A model generated the notes under the pieces. It was not told where the DNA came from and made no database searches. It was given only the letters and a program-made list of their open reading frames with translations. A stretch of DNA of 64,000 nt. Source: Rhizobium sp. Q54. GTDB taxonomy: Bacteria; Pseudomonadota; Alphaproteobacteria; UBA2966; CAIVPW01. A program made the translations under genes and the position numbers. The stretch spans positions 1-64,000 of the forward strand of contig CAMEYM010000004.1 in the NCBI GenBank assembly GCA_945947575.1. The letters are read 5' to 3'. Shown here piece after piece: positions 16,945-25,230 of this stretch; the first letter of the stretch is position 1; every line of letters starts with the position of its first letter.

Positions 16945-19455
16945 CTACGCGGATCGCAGCACCGGCGCCGGCCGCTGGCTCAGCACCGTCCACGTGCCGG
17001 CGAGACCCAACACCACCACCAGCACCAGCCCGCCCGCCGCCGCCTGGGCGACTGGCAGGAGGGCGAAGCCGAAGTCCATCTCCATCAGGAAGGTGACCGT
17101 GCCCCACGCCGCCAGCGTGCCTGCGGCGGCCGCCAGCACGGCCGTCAGCACGCCGAGGATGGCGTACTCGAGCAGGGTGGCGCGCAGCACGTCGGCGCGC
17201 GTCGCGCCCAGCACCTTGAGGATCACCGAGTCGTAGAGGCGCTGTCGCCGCCCCGCCGCGACCGCCCCGGCCAGCACCAATACCCCGGCCGCGATGGTGA
17301 GGATCGAAACCCCGCGCACCGCGGTGCCGATCTGCTCGATCAACCCGGTGACGCGCTCGATCAGGTCGCGCACGCGGATGATGGTGACGCTCGGCATGGC
17401 GTTGCTCACAGCGGTGAAGACCGCCGTCTCCGCCGCGGGCGCCACCACCGCGCTGCCGACGTGGGTCTGTGGCGCGCGCTCCAGCGTGCCGGGCGCAAAC
17501 ATGACGCTGAAGTTCAACCCCATGCCTTCCCAATCGACACGGCGCAGGTTGGCGACGGTCGCTGGAATCTCGCGTCCCAGAATCGAGAACGACACGGCGT
17601 CGCCGACCTTGATCCCGAGTTCGCGCGCGACTTCCGAGTCGAGAGAGATGAGCGCCGGTCCGCTGTAGTCGGCTGGCCACCATTGTCCCGCTACCACCGG
17701 ATCCACCGGCGGCGCGGCGGCGTACGTGAACGTGAGTTCCATGCGCAGCCACCAGTGTCCGCCGCTGCGCTGGCGCATCGTCTCGGCGTCCACGCCGCCG
17801 ACGCTGGCAACACGGCCGCGCAGGGTCGGTACGCGCTCGCTCGACTCGACGCCGGGCGTGGCGCGCAGCAGCGCGTCGAACTGCTCGGCCTGGTCGGCCT
17901 GGATGTCGATGAAGAAGAACGCCGGCACGCGGTCCGGCACCTCGCTCGCCACCTCGCGGGTGATGTTGGCATCAAGCAGTGCGACCGACACCAGCACGCT
18001 CAGTCCCGCGCCGAGCGACAGCATGACGTTGGCCGTCGGCGCGCCGGGCCGCGTCAGCGCCGCGACGGCCAGGCGCGTCATCGGCTGGCGCGGCCGCGGC
18101 AGCGCGCGCAGGACGCGCACGACGCCGATCGCCGCCAGCCGGAATCCGAGCAGCACGCCGAGCGCGCCGCCGATGAACCACGCCGCGAACCACGGATTGC
18201 CGGCGCCGAAGATCGCCATGACGACCAGGATCGCCGCCGCGACGAACATCAGCGCGAGGTCCGGCGCGCGTGGCAAGCGCCGCGCCGGCGCGACGATGGC
18301 GCGGAACAACCCCGCCGCCGGGATCTCGCGCGCCCGGCTGAGCGGCCACAAAGCGAACACGGCTGTAGTCAGCGCGCCGTATGCGGCGGCCATCGCCAGC
18401 GCGCCCGGATGAATGCCGAACGTGAGTGGCACCGGCACCGCGTCGCCGATCAAGGGCGGCGCCAGCAGCGGCGCCAGAGCGCCGACCGCCAGTCCGAACA
18501 CAATGCCGAGCGCCGCCAGCGCGCCGACCTGCCAGAAGTAGACGCGGAAGATCAGGCCGCCCTCGGCACCCAGGCACTTGAGCGTGGCGATCGTCTCGGT
18601 GCGGCTCTGGATGTAGTTCTGCACGGCGTTCGCCACGCCGACGCCGCCCAGCACCAGCACGGTCAGCCCGACCAGGATCAGGAACGCGCCGAAGCGATCG
18701 ACGAAGCGCTGCACCTGCGGCTGCGCCGCGGTGTAGTCGCGCAGCCGCCAGCCGCCGTCCGGAAACGCCACGTTGAGTGCCGTGCGCCACGCCGCCACGT
18801 CGGCGTCCGGCGCAAGACGCATCCGGTACTCATGGTCGATCAGGCTGCCGACCTGCACCAGCCCCGTCGCCTGCATCTCGCGGTCCGCGATCATCAGGCG
18901 CGGCCCGAGCGAGAACGGGCCCGCCGTGCGGTCCGGTTCTTCGATGATGCGCGCCCGCAGCACGAACGTCGCGTCGCCGACGTGGACGCGATCGCCGACG
19001 CTAAGACCCAGGCGATCGAACAGCTCCCGCTCCGCCACCGCGCCGCCGTCCGCCAGCGCCTCCTGCAGCGCCTGGGGCGGATCGAGCTTGACCTCGCCGT
19101 ACAGCGGGTAGGCTGCGTCCACCGCCTTCATCTCGACCAGGGCCGGCAGCGTGGCGCTCGCGGCGGGCCGCACCATGGCGCGCAGGTCGCGGATTGCGCT
19201 CACTTCGATGGCTTGGGCACGGAAGTAGGCGAGCTGCTCCGGCGTCGCCGCGCCGGTGGAGAGGTCCACCTCGACGTCGCCGCCGAGCAGCGCGCGCGCA
19301 TTCTCGCGCAAGCCGCCGACCAACGATGCCGACAGCGATCCGACCGCCGCGATGATGCTGACGCCCAGCACCAGCACCGCAACGAACACGCGAAATCCGC
19401 GCACGCCGCCGCGCAGTTCGCGCGCCGCGAGACGCAGCGACAGCGGCGCGTTCAC
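16945..19455 (-). CDS. FtsX-like ABC transporter permease (YbbP type)
   Basis: 836 residues. An N-terminal helix is followed by a large periplasmic MacB-PCD-like domain, three helices, a central stretch of extra helices, a second periplasmic domain and a final FtsX block (ILTIAAGVLVLAGAVAAGRRQRLYDSVILKVLGATRADVLRATLLEYA). This is the layout of YbbP-like permeases, which work with a LolD/YbbA ATPase, often near TesA. GTG 19455 is chosen since it overlaps the ATPase stop (GTGA); an upstream in-frame ATG would read through the repeat element. Likely role: outward transport or extraction of a lipid or amphipathic molecule. Confidence 0.88.
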   Translation of the reverse strand: MNAPLSLRLAARELRGGVRGFRVFVAVLVLGVSIIAAVGSLSASLVGGLRENARALLGGDVEVDLSTGAATPEQLAYFRAQAIEVSAIRDLRAMVRPAASATLPALVEMKAVDAAYPLYGEVKLDPPQALQEALADGGAVAERELFDRLGLSVGDRVHVGDATFVLRARIIEEPDRTAGPFSLGPRLMIADREMQATGLVQVGSLIDHEYRMRLAPDADVAAWRTALNVAFPDGGWRLRDYTAAQPQVQRFVDRFGAFLILVGLTVLVLGGVGVANAVQNYIQSRTETIATLKCLGAEGGLIFRVYFWQVGALAALGIVFGLAVGALAPLLAPPLIGDAVPVPLTFGIHPGALAMAAAYGALTTAVFALWPLSRAREIPAAGLFRAIVAPARRLPRAPDLALMFVAAAILVVMAIFGAGNPWFAAWFIGGALGVLLGFRLAAIGVVRVLRALPRPRQPMTRLAVAALTRPGAPTANVMLSLGAGLSVLVSVALLDANITREVASEVPDRVPAFFFIDIQADQAEQFDALLRATPGVESSERVPTLRGRVASVGGVDAETMRQRSGGHWWLRMELTFTYAAAPPVDPVVAGQWWPADYSGPALISLDSEVARELGIKVGDAVSFSILGREIPATVANLRRVDWEGMGLNFSVMFAPGTLERAPQTHVGSAVVAPAAETAVFTAVSNAMPSVTIIRVRDLIERVTGLIEQIGTAVRGVSILTIAAGVLVLAGAVAAGRRQRLYDSVILKVLGATRADVLRATLLEYAILGVLTAVLAAAAGTLAAWGTVTFLMEMDFGFALLPVAQAAAGGLVLVVVLGLAGTWTVLSQRPAPVLRSA

Positions 19456-20216
19456 GAGTTCGCCTGGCGCGCGGTCGTGCCGGAGGCACGTTCCGCGTGC
19501 GGAGCACGCGTTTCGTGGGACGCGGGTGCGCTCACCAGCCGCCCGTCCTCCATGCGCAGATGGCGGCGGCACTTGCGCGCCACGCTGTTGTCGTGGGTGA
19601 TGAGAACGAGTGTGCAGCCGATGCGCGCCTGGGTCGCGAACATCAGATCGACGATCGACGCGCCGGTGGTGGAGTCCAGATTTCCGGTCGGCTCATCCGC
19701 CAGTACCAGCGCGGGCTCGTTGGCGAAGGCGCGCGCCACCGCGACGCGCTGCTGCTCGCCGCCCGACAACTGCGCCGGATAGTGCGTGACGCGATGCCCG
19801 AGTCCCGCCGCCTTGAGCGCATCGGCCGCGCGCGCGAACGCATCCGTGCGGCCGGCGAGCTCCAGGGGCACCGCGACATTCTCCAGCGCCGTCATGGTCG
19901 GGATCAGGTGGAACGACTGGAACACGATGCCGACGTTGCGGCGACGGAATAACGCCAGCGCGTCCTCGTTCATGGTGCCGAGATCGTGTCCCGCGACGAC
20001 GATGCGCCCGCGGCTGGGTCGTTCCAGGCCGGCGATCACCGCCATCAGCGTCGATTTGCCCGAGCCCGAGGCGCCGGTCACGGCGACCGTGTCGCCCGCC
20101 GTGATGTCGAGGTCGATGCCGCGCAGGATGTTGACCGCCCCGGCACCGCTCTCCAGAGTGAGCTCGACGCCCGTCAGGCGCACGAGCGGGGCGGCGGCAG
20201 CGGCAGGGTCAGGCAT
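19452..20216 (-). CDS. ABC transporter ATP-binding protein (YbbA/LolD type)
   Basis: 254 residues. Walker A GASGSGKST, FQSFHLIPTMTALENV Q loop, signature LSGGEQQRVAVARAF, Walker B ALVLADEPTGNLDS and H loop ITHDNSVARKC are all present; the MacB/LolD subgroup is clear. The last 22 or so residues after MEDGRLVSAP are encoded by the palindromic repeat at 19474-19521, so the C-terminal tail was built or replaced by that element without breaking the frame. ATG 20216 lies 15 bases from the divergent esterase start. It pairs with the FtsX-like permease. Confidence 0.9.
   Translation of the reverse strand: MPDPAAAAAPLVRLTGVELTLESGAGAVNILRGIDLDITAGDTVAVTGASGSGKSTLMAVIAGLERPSRGRIVVAGHDLGTMNEDALALFRRRNVGIVFQSFHLIPTMTALENVAVPLELAGRTDAFARAADALKAAGLGHRVTHYPAQLSGGEQQRVAVARAFANEPALVLADEPTGNLDSTTGASIVDLMFATQARIGCTLVLITHDNSVARKCRRHLRMEDGRLVSAPASHETRAPHAERASGTTARQANS
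19474..19521. repeat. interspersed palindromic element, copy 3 (inside a coding end)
   Basis: GTGCCGGAGGCACGTTCCGC followed by the inverted unit around CGCGTGC-GGA-GCACGCG, homologous to copies at 15320, 16601 and 31464. It lies inside the 3' end of the ABC ATPase gene and ends up translated as its tail. Confidence 0.65.
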
Positions 20217-20230
20217 GCAGGAAAAGCTCC

Positions 20231-20890
20231 ATGAGTATCCTGGCATATAAGAAGCAAATCGGAACGATCAATCGCATCCTCGCGATGAGTTTGGTACTGG
20301 CCCTCGCCGTCACATTCCCGTGGCGTGCCGCGCACGCGGCCGTCACTATCCTCGCGTTCGGCGACAGCCTCACCGCCGGCCTCGGCGTCGCCGCCGACCA
20401 GTCCTTTCCGGTGCGTCTCGAGGCGGCGTTGCGCGCCCGCGGGCTCGATGCCCGCGTCGTCAACGCCGGCGTCTCCGGCGACACGACGTCGGCCGGGCTT
20501 GCCCGCCTCGATTGGTCGCTGGTCGGCAATCTCGACCTCGTCGTCCTCGAACTCGGCGCCAACGATGCATTGCGCGGCATCGCTCCGGCCGTGACCGAAG
20601 CGAACCTCGATCGCATGCTGGCCCAGCTCGCCGCTCGCAAGGTGCGCGTCCTCCTCGCCGGCATGCTGGCGCCGCCCAACCTCGGGGCGGAATATGGCGC
20701 CGCGTTCAACGCCATCTTCCCGCGCCTGGCGCAGAAATATTCCGTGCCGCTCTATCCGTTCTTTCTGGATGGCGTCGCCGCCCAGGCGCCGCTCCTGCAG
20801 AACGACGGCATGCACCCGAACCCGCGCGGGGTCGAGGTGATCGTCGCCGGCATCCTGCCCCACGTCCTCAAGGCCCTCGAAACTCCCTAG
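20231..20890 (+). CDS. TesA-type arylesterase / thioesterase I (SGNH hydrolase)
   Basis: 219 residues. N-terminal signal sequence, then block I FGDSLTAG with nucleophile S46, the block III GANDALRG, and block V DGMHPNPRGVEVI supplying the Asp-His pair. Family: periplasmic multifunctional esterase/thioesterase (TesA). The start ATG 20231 has a GGAAAAG site; ATG 20285 would still leave a signal peptide. It is divergent from the ABC ATPase/permease pair, the same partnership as tesA-ybbA-ybbP in E. coli, which suggests a shared lipid-related substrate. Confidence 0.9.
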   Translation: MSILAYKKQIGTINRILAMSLVLALAVTFPWRAAHAAVTILAFGDSLTAGLGVAADQSFPVRLEAALRARGLDARVVNAGVSGDTTSAGLARLDWSLVGNLDLVVLELGANDALRGIAPAVTEANLDRMLAQLAARKVRVLLAGMLAPPNLGAEYGAAFNAIFPRLAQKYSVPLYPFFLDGVAAQAPLLQNDGMHPNPRGVEVIVAGILPHVLKALETP

Positions 20891-20947
20891 CGTTCCGCGC
20901 CTTTGCCGCGCTTGATTCGCAGCCGCCGCCCGCCGCATCATTCGTCC

Positions 20948-21427
20948 ATGCTGCGTTCTGCCGCCGTCCTGGTCGCCGTCCTGCTCGCGTTGCCCGCCGC
21001 CGCGCAACAGGCCGCCGTTCCCGCCGTCAAAGCGCCCCTGCACGCCTGCGACACGCTGGCCGGCAATCCCATCGATCCGGGCCGCGTCGGGCCGGGTGTC
21101 GCCACGGCCGCCGTGCGCGCCGAGGTGGCGATCCTCGCCTGCCAGGAGGCCGTGCGCCTGTACCCGAACGAGCTGCGCTTCCAGTTCCAGCTCGGCCGGG
21201 CCTTCCGCCAAGCCAACAAGGTGGACGACGCGCTGCGCTGGTACACCGCCGCCGCCGACAAGGGCTACGCCGGTGCGCTCAACAGCCTCGGCGTGATGTA
21301 CTCGGCGGGCGAAGGCGTGCGCGCCGACTGCACCCGCGCCGCGCATTTCTTCACCCTCGCCGCCAACCAGGGCTACCCCGCCGCGAACGACAATCTGCGC
21401 ACGCTCGCCTGCGTCCGCGTCGTGTAG
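20948..21427 (+). CDS. secreted Sel1/TPR-like repeat protein
   Basis: 159 residues with a signal peptide (SAAVLVAVLLALPAAAQ). It contains two cysteines likely forming a disulphide (C47-type HACDTLAG and C of ILACQEAV), then two Sel1 repeats (ALRWYTAAADKGYAGALNSLGVMYSAGEGV and the next). ATG 20948 is chosen over upstream ATG 20903 because the signal peptide begins there. Probably periplasmic scaffold; role unknown. Confidence 0.75.
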   Translation: MLRSAAVLVAVLLALPAAAQQAAVPAVKAPLHACDTLAGNPIDPGRVGPGVATAAVRAEVAILACQEAVRLYPNELRFQFQLGRAFRQANKVDDALRWYTAAADKGYAGALNSLGVMYSAGEGVRADCTRAAHFFTLAANQGYPAANDNLRTLACVRVV

Positions 21428-21476
21428 GTGCGCGACTCGGAATAGAAATCCGGGCGCGCCGCGCCAAATACATTCC

Positions 21477-22037
21477 ATGCGCCTGTTCGTTGCAGTCGAG
21501 CTGCCGGACGAGATCAAGGATCGCCTCGTTGCGCTGTCGTCCGGCCTGCACGGCGCGCGCTGGGTCGATCCCGCCCAGATGCACCTGACGTTGCGGTTCA
21601 TCGGTGAGGTCGATCGCCCGCAGGCCGATGACGTCGCCGGCGCTCTCGGACAGGTCTACGCCCCCCGCTTCGACGTCGAGCTCGCCGGCCTCGGCGAGTT
21701 CTCGGCGCGCGGCCGCCCCAGCGTGCTGTGGGCCGGCGTCCGCCCGAACGCCGCCCTGACGGCGCTGCAGTCCAGGATCGAATCCGCCGTGCGCCGCGCC
21801 GGCGTCGCGCCCGAGACGCGCAAGTTCCACCCGCACGTGACGCTCGCGCGCTTCGAGCGCGGCGGCGGCACCCCGCAGCTCGGCCGCTATTTCGCCGACC
21901 ACGAGCCGTTCACCGCCGGTCCCTTCGCCGCCGACGAGTTCGTCCTGTTTTCCAGCCTGCTCGGCTCCGAGGGCGCGACTCACATCGCCGAGGCGACGTA
22001 CCCGCTCCACTACGCACGGGAAGCGGCCGCGGAGTAG
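21477..22037 (+). CDS. thpR: RNA 2',3'-cyclic phosphodiesterase ThpR
   Basis: 186 residues, usual length for LigT/ThpR. The two HxT[LV] motifs of the 2H phosphoesterase superfamily are HLTLRF (H36) and HVTLARF (H120). It opens 2',3'-cyclic phosphates on RNA ends. It starts MRLFVAVELPDEIK as the family normally does. Single gene, followed by a palindromic repeat. Confidence 0.92.
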   Translation: MRLFVAVELPDEIKDRLVALSSGLHGARWVDPAQMHLTLRFIGEVDRPQADDVAGALGQVYAPRFDVELAGLGEFSARGRPSVLWAGVRPNAALTALQSRIESAVRRAGVAPETRKFHPHVTLARFERGGGTPQLGRYFADHEPFTAGPFAADEFVLFSSLLGSEGATHIAEATYPLHYAREAAAE

Positions 22038-22042
22038 CCCCT

Positions 22043-22092
22043 CTGGATTGCTTCGTTCTTATTGTGATTGCGAGCGAAGCGAAGCAATCCAG
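22043..22092. repeat. alphaproteobacterial-type palindromic repeat
   Basis: Perfect 13-base arms CTGGATTGCTTCG (22043-22055) and CGAAGCAATCCAG (22080-22092) around a 24-base centre. Repeats of this sequence type recur between genes in many alphaproteobacterial genomes (from memory). It sits between the convergent thpR and kinase genes and may also terminate transcription. Confidence 0.7.
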
Positions 22093-22105
22093 GTTGGGTG
22101 TCTTG

Positions 22106-22963
22106 TCAGCAGCCGAACTTGCGCAGGATGGCCTCGACCTGCCCGACGTAGCCGCCGCCGAACAGGCGCACGTGCACCAGCAGCGGGTACAGGTTGTAGA
22201 GGTCGCGTCGCTCCTCGAAGAACCCGGCGCGGAGCGGCCGCAATTCACCGTAGCGGCGAAAGAACGCGTCGCCGAACGTTCCGAACAGGGTGGTGAAGGC
22301 GAGCTCGATCTCCGGGTCGGCGTAGTAGATCGCCGGATCGATGAAGCCGGAGATGCGCCCGTCCGCCGCGAGCACGTTGCCGCCCCATAGGTCGCCGTGA
22401 ATCAGCGACGGCCGCTCCGGTTCCTCGATCCACTCATCGAGCCGCGCGCACAACGCTTCGACGCGCTTGCGGACGTTCGCCGGCAGCCGCTCGGCGCGTT
22501 CGGCGTCGCCCGCCATGAACAGCAGCCGCTGGTCGCGAAAGAACGGCAACCACGTCTTGCTGTGCGGATTCGGTTGGTGCAACCCGCCGATCAGCGTGTC
22601 GCGCTCCAGTCCGAACGTCGGCGCGGTCACTCGGTGCAGCGCCGCGATCAACTCCGCAGCATGGCCCTCGACGCTGCGATCGACGCTGCCGCCGGACGGC
22701 AGCATCTCCATCACCAGGAGATCATCCGCGCTGTGCACCACCGCCGGCACCGGCAGCGCGCTGCTCTCCTTGAGCGTGCGCAGCATCCAGCCTTCCAACG
22801 AAAGCTTGGCGCCGGGCGCGCCTACCTTGGCGACAAGGAGAGACTTGTCGCGCAGCGTCACGCCGTAGACTTCGGCGACAGAACCGCCGGACAGCGGCCG
22901 GATGTCCGTGGGACGTTGTCCGAGCGCCGACTCCAGGCGATCGAGCACGCCGGATCGAGTCAC
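22106..22963 (-). CDS. fructosamine kinase family protein
   Basis: 285 residues of the fructosamine-3-kinase/APH-like fold. It has the N-lobe GGSVAEVYGV loop and VAKVG lysine, the catalytic loop LIHGDLWGGNVL, and metal-binding GFIDPAIYYADPEIELAF, the family signature. The family phosphorylates ketosamines on glycated amines, leading to deglycation. The start is GTG 22963, overlapping the upstream stop as GTGA. Third gene of a tightly coupled operon after a zincin and an LMW phosphatase; family relatives are often next to LMW-PTP genes. Confidence 0.9.
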   Translation of the reverse strand: MTRSGVLDRLESALGQRPTDIRPLSGGSVAEVYGVTLRDKSLLVAKVGAPGAKLSLEGWMLRTLKESSALPVPAVVHSADDLLVMEMLPSGGSVDRSVEGHAAELIAALHRVTAPTFGLERDTLIGGLHQPNPHSKTWLPFFRDQRLLFMAGDAERAERLPANVRKRVEALCARLDEWIEEPERPSLIHGDLWGGNVLAADGRISGFIDPAIYYADPEIELAFTTLFGTFGDAFFRRYGELRPLRAGFFEERRDLYNLYPLLVHVRLFGGGYVGQVEAILRKFGC

Positions 22964-23460
22964 TCGATCAGCCCGCGCTTGCGCAATTCGCGCAACAGCC
23001 CGCGCCCCGCCGTCTCGACCAGGTCGAGCACCGTCTCGAACCCGTCGGCGCCGCCGAAGTACGGATCGGGCACCTCGCGGTGCTTCGCCTCCGGCGCGAA
23101 ATCCAGGAACAGGTGCAGCTTGCCGTCCGCCTTCGGCCCGGCCACTGCCACCAGGTCGCGATGGTTCTCGCGATCCATCGCCAGTACCAGGTCGAACGCA
23201 TCGAAGTCGCGCCGCGCCACCTGGCGGCCGCGCCGCCAGCTGATGTCGATGCCGCGCTTCATCGCCGCAGCGATGGTGCGCGTATCTGGCTGCTCGCCGA
23301 CGTGGTAGGCGTGCGTGCCGGCCGAGTCGACCTCGATCGCGTCGCCCAGACCCTCGTCGTCCAGCAGCTTGCGGAATACGCCCTCAGCCGTCGGCGAGCG
23401 GCAGATGTTTCCCATGCACACGAACAGCACGCGGGGCTTCTTGTCCTTGCGCTTGCTCAC
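22960..23460 (-). CDS. low-molecular-weight protein-tyrosine phosphatase
   Basis: 166 residues. The P-loop C(X)5R is C15-MGNIC-R21 followed by SPTAEG, and the general acid loop is DPYFGG near residue 132. It hydrolyses phosphotyrosine or small phosphate esters. The start is GTG 23460, overlapping the preceding stop (GTGA). It sits between a metallopeptidase and a fructosamine-kinase gene; the last pairing suggests it may dephosphorylate a sugar or glycated compound rather than a protein. Confidence 0.92.
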   Translation of the reverse strand: MSKRKDKKPRVLFVCMGNICRSPTAEGVFRKLLDDEGLGDAIEVDSAGTHAYHVGEQPDTRTIAAAMKRGIDISWRRGRQVARRDFDAFDLVLAMDRENHRDLVAVAGPKADGKLHLFLDFAPEAKHREVPDPYFGGADGFETVLDLVETAGRGLLRELRKRGLIE

Positions 23461-23873
23461 ATCGGGCCGCCGATCTCGTCCATGTCGTCGTCCGAATAGC
23501 CGAAGTGGTGTCCGATCTCGTGGATCATGACGTGGCGGATGACGGCGCCCAGCTCCTCGCCCGACTCGACCCAGTAGTCGAGCAGCGGCCGCCGATAAAG
23601 GAAGATCATGTCCACGTCCTGCGGTACGTCGCTCACGCTCTTGCGCGTGAGATCCACGCCCTTATAGAGGCCGAGCAAGTCGAACGGCGTCTCGCAGCCC
23701 ATCTCTTCCAGCGTCGCGTCGTCGGGGAAATCGAGCACCCGCACCACCACCGGATCGATGCGCGCGCGCAACTCGGCGGGGATCGAGCGATAGGCCGCAT
23801 CGGCCAGCACCTCGACATCGGCGAGGCTCGGCGCCAGGGCGTCGCTCCAGTCAGTCTTGTCAGTCTTGGTCAT
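23457..23873 (-). CDS. zincin-like metallopeptidase family protein
   Basis: 138 residues. The HExxH motif is at 118-122 (HEIGHHFGYSDDDMDEI), with the downstream GYSDDDM typical of the small zincin-like/DUF1025 family. These proteins look like minimal metallopeptidases, though activity is unproven. ATG 23873 is chosen; an upstream in-frame ATG would add 20 residues without domain character. First gene of the three-gene operon. Confidence 0.85.
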   Translation of the reverse strand: MTKTDKTDWSDALAPSLADVEVLADAAYRSIPAELRARIDPVVVRVLDFPDDATLEEMGCETPFDLLGLYKGVDLTRKSVSDVPQDVDMIFLYRRPLLDYWVESGEELGAVIRHVMIHEIGHHFGYSDDDMDEIGGPM

Positions 23874-23971
23874 TGGCCGCGACCATACAGCGCCCGGGGG
23901 TAGGGGCGGCAAGGCCGACCAGTCCGTTCGCACCCCTTGAGGGCGGCGCCCGCCGCGCCTACGTTCTACCG

Positions 23972-24325
23972 ATGGACCGCACCAGCGCCGAGATCGATCC
24001 GATTCCGCCGCCCGGCTTCTGGGACAAGGTGCGCGCCAACCTGCACCGCGTCCCGTTCATCGAGGACGCCATCGCGGCCTACTACTGCGCCATCGACCCC
24101 GTCACTCCCATCGCGGTCAAGGCCGCCCTGGTTGGCGCGCTCGCCTACTTCGTGATGCCGTTCGACTTGGTGCCGGACATGATGCTCGCCATCGGCTTCA
24201 CCGACGACGCCGCGGTCATCGCCGGCGTGGTCGCGACCATGCGCAAATACATGACCATCGAGCACTACACGCGCGCCAAGGAATGGCTGCGCGCCGCCCA
24301 ACGCGGGCCCGCCGTGCGCCGCTAG
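23972..24325 (+). CDS. YkvA family (DUF1232) small membrane protein
   Basis: 117 residues. The DUF1232 core is KAALVGALAYFVMPFDLVPDMMLAIGFTDDAAVIAGV, a hydrophobic hairpin with the conserved P-x-D-x-x-P-D and GxxDD. Family function unknown; probably inner-membrane. ATG 23972 fits the family N-terminus. It is divergent from the zincin operon. Confidence 0.85.
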   Translation: MDRTSAEIDPIPPPGFWDKVRANLHRVPFIEDAIAAYYCAIDPVTPIAVKAALVGALAYFVMPFDLVPDMMLAIGFTDDAAVIAGVVATMRKYMTIEHYTRAKEWLRAAQRGPAVRR

Positions 24326-24338
24326 GCGCCGTCGCGCT

Positions 24339-24533
24339 CTATCTCCGTATCGGAATGATCTGGGCGGTGTGGCGCAGCGCGCGTGCCGCCAGCTGTTCCC
24401 ACGTTGCCGCCAGTTCGTTGAGCTGATGGCGGACGAAGTCGTCCTGGGTCTGCACGGCGAGGTCGCGCAGGTGTTCGGCGCGCGCCCGCCAGGCGTGCGG
24501 GGAATGTCGGTCGCTGGGGGCAAACGCGGTCAT
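24339..24533 (-). CDS. small helical protein (64 residues)
   Basis: 64 residues with no signal peptide, predicted as a two-helix hairpin: AWRARAEHLRDLAVQTQ and FVRHQLNELAATWEQLAARA. Such short WRxRAEexRxlA proteins are common orphans in Alphaproteobacteria, with no known role. ATG at 24533. It shares the WRARAxHxR motif with the gene at 24991, so the two may be paralogues. It is probably in one transcript with the small membrane protein at 24554. Confidence 0.55.
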   Translation of the reverse strand: MTAFAPSDRHSPHAWRARAEHLRDLAVQTQDDFVRHQLNELAATWEQLAARALRHTAQIIPIRR

Positions 24534-24553
24534 GGTGCGCGCATCACGGCGGG

Positions 24554-24727
24554 CTAGGCGGTGTTCCGCGTGCGGCGTGCCGCAGCGCGTGTCTCGCTCA
24601 GGATGCGCGCACGCGTCTGGGCCTTGGTCCCATGCGGGCGATGGCTGCCGATCACGAACGACAGGACGATCGTCACGGCGACGATCCCCAGGAACAGCAA
24701 GCCGGTCGCCAACAGAAGGTTCGACAC
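24554..24727 (-). CDS. 57-residue single-pass membrane protein
   Basis: GTG 24727 behind a CCGGAG site opens a frame of 57 residues. Residues 4-26 are hydrophobic (LLLATGLLFLGIVAVTIVLS), then a basic cytoplasmic tail with TRARILSETRAAARR. The helix, positive-inside tail, ribosome site and continuity with the next minus gene (20 bases) support it. No family known. Confidence 0.5.
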   Translation of the reverse strand: MSNLLLATGLLFLGIVAVTIVLSFVIGSHRPHGTKAQTRARILSETRAAARRTRNTA

Positions 24728-24869
24728 CTGCAATTACTCCGGTGGGGTCACGTACTCCTTGTGCCAGGGCCGTTCCCGGCCGAGCATCGGGACTACACCT
24801 GAGAAACCACGCGGCGAACGCCGACTCTGCCGCCACCGTCGGCGCTGCGGCCACTTACCTCAAGTCGGT

Positions 24870-24892
24870 GGTACCGCCGCGTTTGCGGTACC
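24870..24892. repeat. short perfect hairpin
   Basis: GGTACCGC (24870-24877) and GCGGTACC (24885-24892) around a 7-base loop, in the 263-base gap between two small genes. It could be a terminator or operator; nothing else was recognised in the gap. Confidence 0.35.
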
Positions 24893-24990
24893 GCCACCGG
24901 CGTTGGGTTCGGCGCACCTGCGCCGCGCCGCCTACGCCGGGTCGGCGCGACAATCGAGGAAGTTCCGGGTGTGCAACTTGGTGCCGCGCC

Positions 24991-25230
24991 GTGGCGTACG
25001 ATCTTCATCGCGTCCTGATCTGGCGGGCCCGCGCCGCCCACATGCGCGAGCGTGTCGCGCGCGCGGCCACCGCCTCCGATATCGAGGACTTCGAGATGCT
25101 GGCCCGCTATTGGGACGGGCGTGCCGACGAACTGGAGCGCACGGGCGCCATCGCCCCGACGGAAATTCCTGCGGCGGCCAAGGAGGATCCTCCCGGCGCG
25201 CCGGCGGAGCAGGGGCACGACGGCCATTAG
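24991..25230 (+). CDS. small helical protein (79 residues)
   Basis: GTG start at 24991. The N-terminal half forms two helices, VLIWRARAAHMRERVARAAT and IEDFEMLARYWDGRADELE, and the C-terminal 25 residues are a disordered P/A/E tail. It shares WRARAxHxR with the 24339 gene. No transmembrane segment. Function unknown. Confidence 0.5.
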   Translation: MAYDLHRVLIWRARAAHMRERVARAATASDIEDFEMLARYWDGRADELERTGAIAPTEIPAAAKEDPPGAPAEQGHDGH

